Shown here piece after piece: positions 62,284 to 64,000 of a stretch of 64,000 nucleotides of DNA. The DNA is taken from the NCBI GenBank assembly GCA_944470555.2, contig OX104130.1, forward strand, positions 48,827,491 through 48,891,490, written 5' to 3'. Position numbers and translations under genes: made by a program. This stretch comes from Heterobilharzia americana (taxonomy: Eukaryota; Platyhelminthes; Trematoda; Strigeidida; Schistosomatidae). Each line of letters starts with the position of its first letter. The first letter of the stretch is position 1. The notes under the pieces were generated by a model that was given only the letters and a program-made list of their open reading frames with translations, did no database searches and was not told where the DNA came from.

Positions 62284-62790
62284 AGGCATCCGCATAGGAG
62301 CCCATATGCCAATAGAGACTGATCAATTCGGTCCAATCAACGTCGGTGTAATACAAGCAATAACACTAGATACTTCTATTATTGAATTGTTCTGATGAGA
62401 GATGACAATGATCTTATGAATTTATGATGACTAGTTAGAAATAATCAGTCTGAACAACAAATCAGCTAACCAATGACAACCAATATCTTACCATACGGTC
62501 GAATATGTTTGATGCCTAGGAGAAATCCAACTATGCTAAAGAGGCTGTGGCACACATGGCAAAAGGTTCAGAAAAGTCCTGTTTTGACTTTCAAAAGATG
62601 CTAGGATTATGTTGAAGCTTACTCATATGATGCTTAGACCAAACTCGGCGCTCAACCAAGTAAGTTATGATTATAAATATTCACACATTGTCTAGGCATC
62701 TGTATAAGAATCCATATGCCAACTCAGGTTCATCAATTCGATCCAGCATAACAAAGGAGAATTACAGGTTTATCAACAAATAGTAATAAC
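62284..62790. repeat. Diverged direct repeat pair
   Basis: About 62284-62375 and 62692-62790 share blocks such as GGCATC, CATATGCCAA, TCATCAATTCG-like and AGGACTAGAT-like strings in the same order, with many substitutions. The family was not identified. Confidence 0.6.
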
Positions 62791-62839
62791 CGAGGACTAG
62801 ATGCTTAAAATACTGAAAAATCTGTTAATTTTACATCTG

Positions 62840-63165
62840 TTTATTCTCTTTCCTACGGAGTATGTTTTATTCATTCTTTTTACCACTTTTTTCTCTCCAC
62901 TTTCTGATTCCACTACAAAATGAACTGCTTTTCATGCATTTCTTTGCCAGGTTTTATGCTGGTTTATCGCTCCACTTGTCCCGTTTCATCATTATCTCGT
63001 CCTTTCTTGTTCTCTTTTCACAACTGTTCACCTCTTTTGTTTGCTTCCCGCCTTACTTATCCGTCTTTCCTCTTAATACCTTCTTGCTTAACGAGCTGAT
63101 ATAAGGTATAGCAACTTGGTACGTAACTCAGTAATACCACGTTACATGCTGATACTGATTGCCAA
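62840..63165 (+). mobile_element. 3' UTR fragment of an SR3-like RTE element
   Basis: The last 60 bases (GAGCTGATATAAGG...GCAACTTGG...CAGTAAT...GCTGATACTGATTG) match 54697-54770, the 3' end of the full-length element, preceded by a similar pyrimidine-rich stretch. It is a strongly 5'-truncated copy without coding sequence. The 80-codon frame here is a by-product of the T/C-rich strand. Confidence 0.65.
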
Positions 63166-64000
63166 TACCTCGTTGAAAATTATCCAAAATGGCTCAGTTT
63201 TGTTGTTATGACCGGAACTGAATTGATAAGCATCCAGACGACGAAGAAAAATTAAATACTTCCGACTTGCTAAATAGTAACAGTCTTTTACATCTACTTT
63301 TTTATCATGACTTCCGAGTTGAGAATATATTCACCTGAGGAAATACTTCTCCTGACTTCTAATAAGCAACAAAATGAATGAAGCCTATGTCAAGCATAAA
63401 AGTGGAATGTATAGAAAAAATGCTCTATGCACTAATATTATGCAAAAAAGTATAGAATAGATACTGGGAATGTCATTTGTAATTAGGTTAACAATTTTGA
63501 AATATTGAATCATCCTCATAAATCAGCTGTTGGAATAATTTAAATAAAAGTTAATCATCATGATGTTTTTCTGTCGCCTGTGTTCTTCATTAAGAAAGTG
63601 AAGTACAATATGTTTTACTTCTGTTACTGTCTAATTCAATTTGCATAATTCAGCAACAAAATAAATAAATATCGAAGGAATTCAGACAAAAGACAAAGCT
63701 GAGGAAATAGATTTACGATGGTGATGCAGAGTTGCACTAGCATTAAATCAGAATGACAAAAGTTTTTGTAGAAATATGAACCCTTGCATACCAGACAGAA
63801 TGACCATTAGTAGATAAAATGCTACTCATGATAACTATTGACACACTTTGCACAAATAACTGTTAATGAATAGGTAATAATATCTTCAGTGCTATGTATT
63901 GAGTTTACATTGCGCCGAATATGATTGACTAAATTCCTGACTACAGAAATGCAGAATTTCACAATGTTAGGTATCGATACATGCTATCATTATCTCATAA
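63166..64000. other. No gene recognised
   Basis: AT-rich DNA with short frames only, up to the window edge. Confidence 0.45.

Overview
The window looks like AT-rich genomic DNA of a trematode flatworm, most likely Schistosoma or a close relative. The assignment rests on the repeats: tRNA-headed short retroposons of the SM-alpha type that carry hammerhead ribozymes, RTE-clade non-LTR retrotransposons of SR2 and SR3/Perere-3 type, CR1-type elements, and Penelope-like fragments with a GIY-YIG endonuclease relic. This combination is known from schistosomes. Species was not determined, and element names are recalled by similarity, not from a search. No rRNA gene, intact tRNA gene, CRISPR array or bacterial-style operon was seen.

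Layout. From 1.3 to 8.0 kb there are two copies of one SR2-like RTE family (A at 1338-2207 on +, B at about 4439-8040 on -), an SM-alpha-like SINE, a 173-bp-arm inverted repeat and a SINE relic. From 8.0 to 24 kb mostly single-copy-looking DNA is broken by a Penelope GIY-YIG relic (11.3-12.0 kb), RTE copies C (13277-14485, +) and D (19570-20941, -), and a hammerhead-type SINE (21.1-21.3 kb). From 23.7 to 38 kb lie the best host-gene signals on the minus strand: a terminal exon with poly(A) signal (23741-24065), a 331-codon ORF (30014-31009) and a weak internal exon (37756-37865). A Penelope RT relic (27.9-28.3 kb) and a foldback (35.2-35.8 kb) are also here. From 40.3 to 54.8 kb the DNA is nearly solid retrotransposon: an SR3-like relic, full-length RTE copy E (42639-46238) with an imperfect target-site duplication, a CR1 element, and a full-length SR3-like element (50850-54770) with a 13-bp target-site duplication. 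From 55.6 to 57.3 kb there is a 560-codon orphan exon ending in a strong splice donor. From 58.1 to 63.2 kb is a nested cluster of CR1, SR3 and SM-alpha pieces with two hammerhead ribozyme motifs.

How it fits together. The five RTE copies A-E have lost the same catalytic residues of their endonuclease, and copies B-E share reading-frame breaks, yet A carries a clear and E an imperfect target-site duplication. This suggests a family copied in trans by other enzymes. Three of the five (A, C, D) join endonuclease or linker sequence directly to the 3' end, which is not the usual simple 5' truncation of LINEs. The SINEs look like tRNA-promoter/hammerhead retroposons that depend on the same kind of machinery. 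Host coding content is sparse, and no complete multi-exon gene can be assembled from this window alone.
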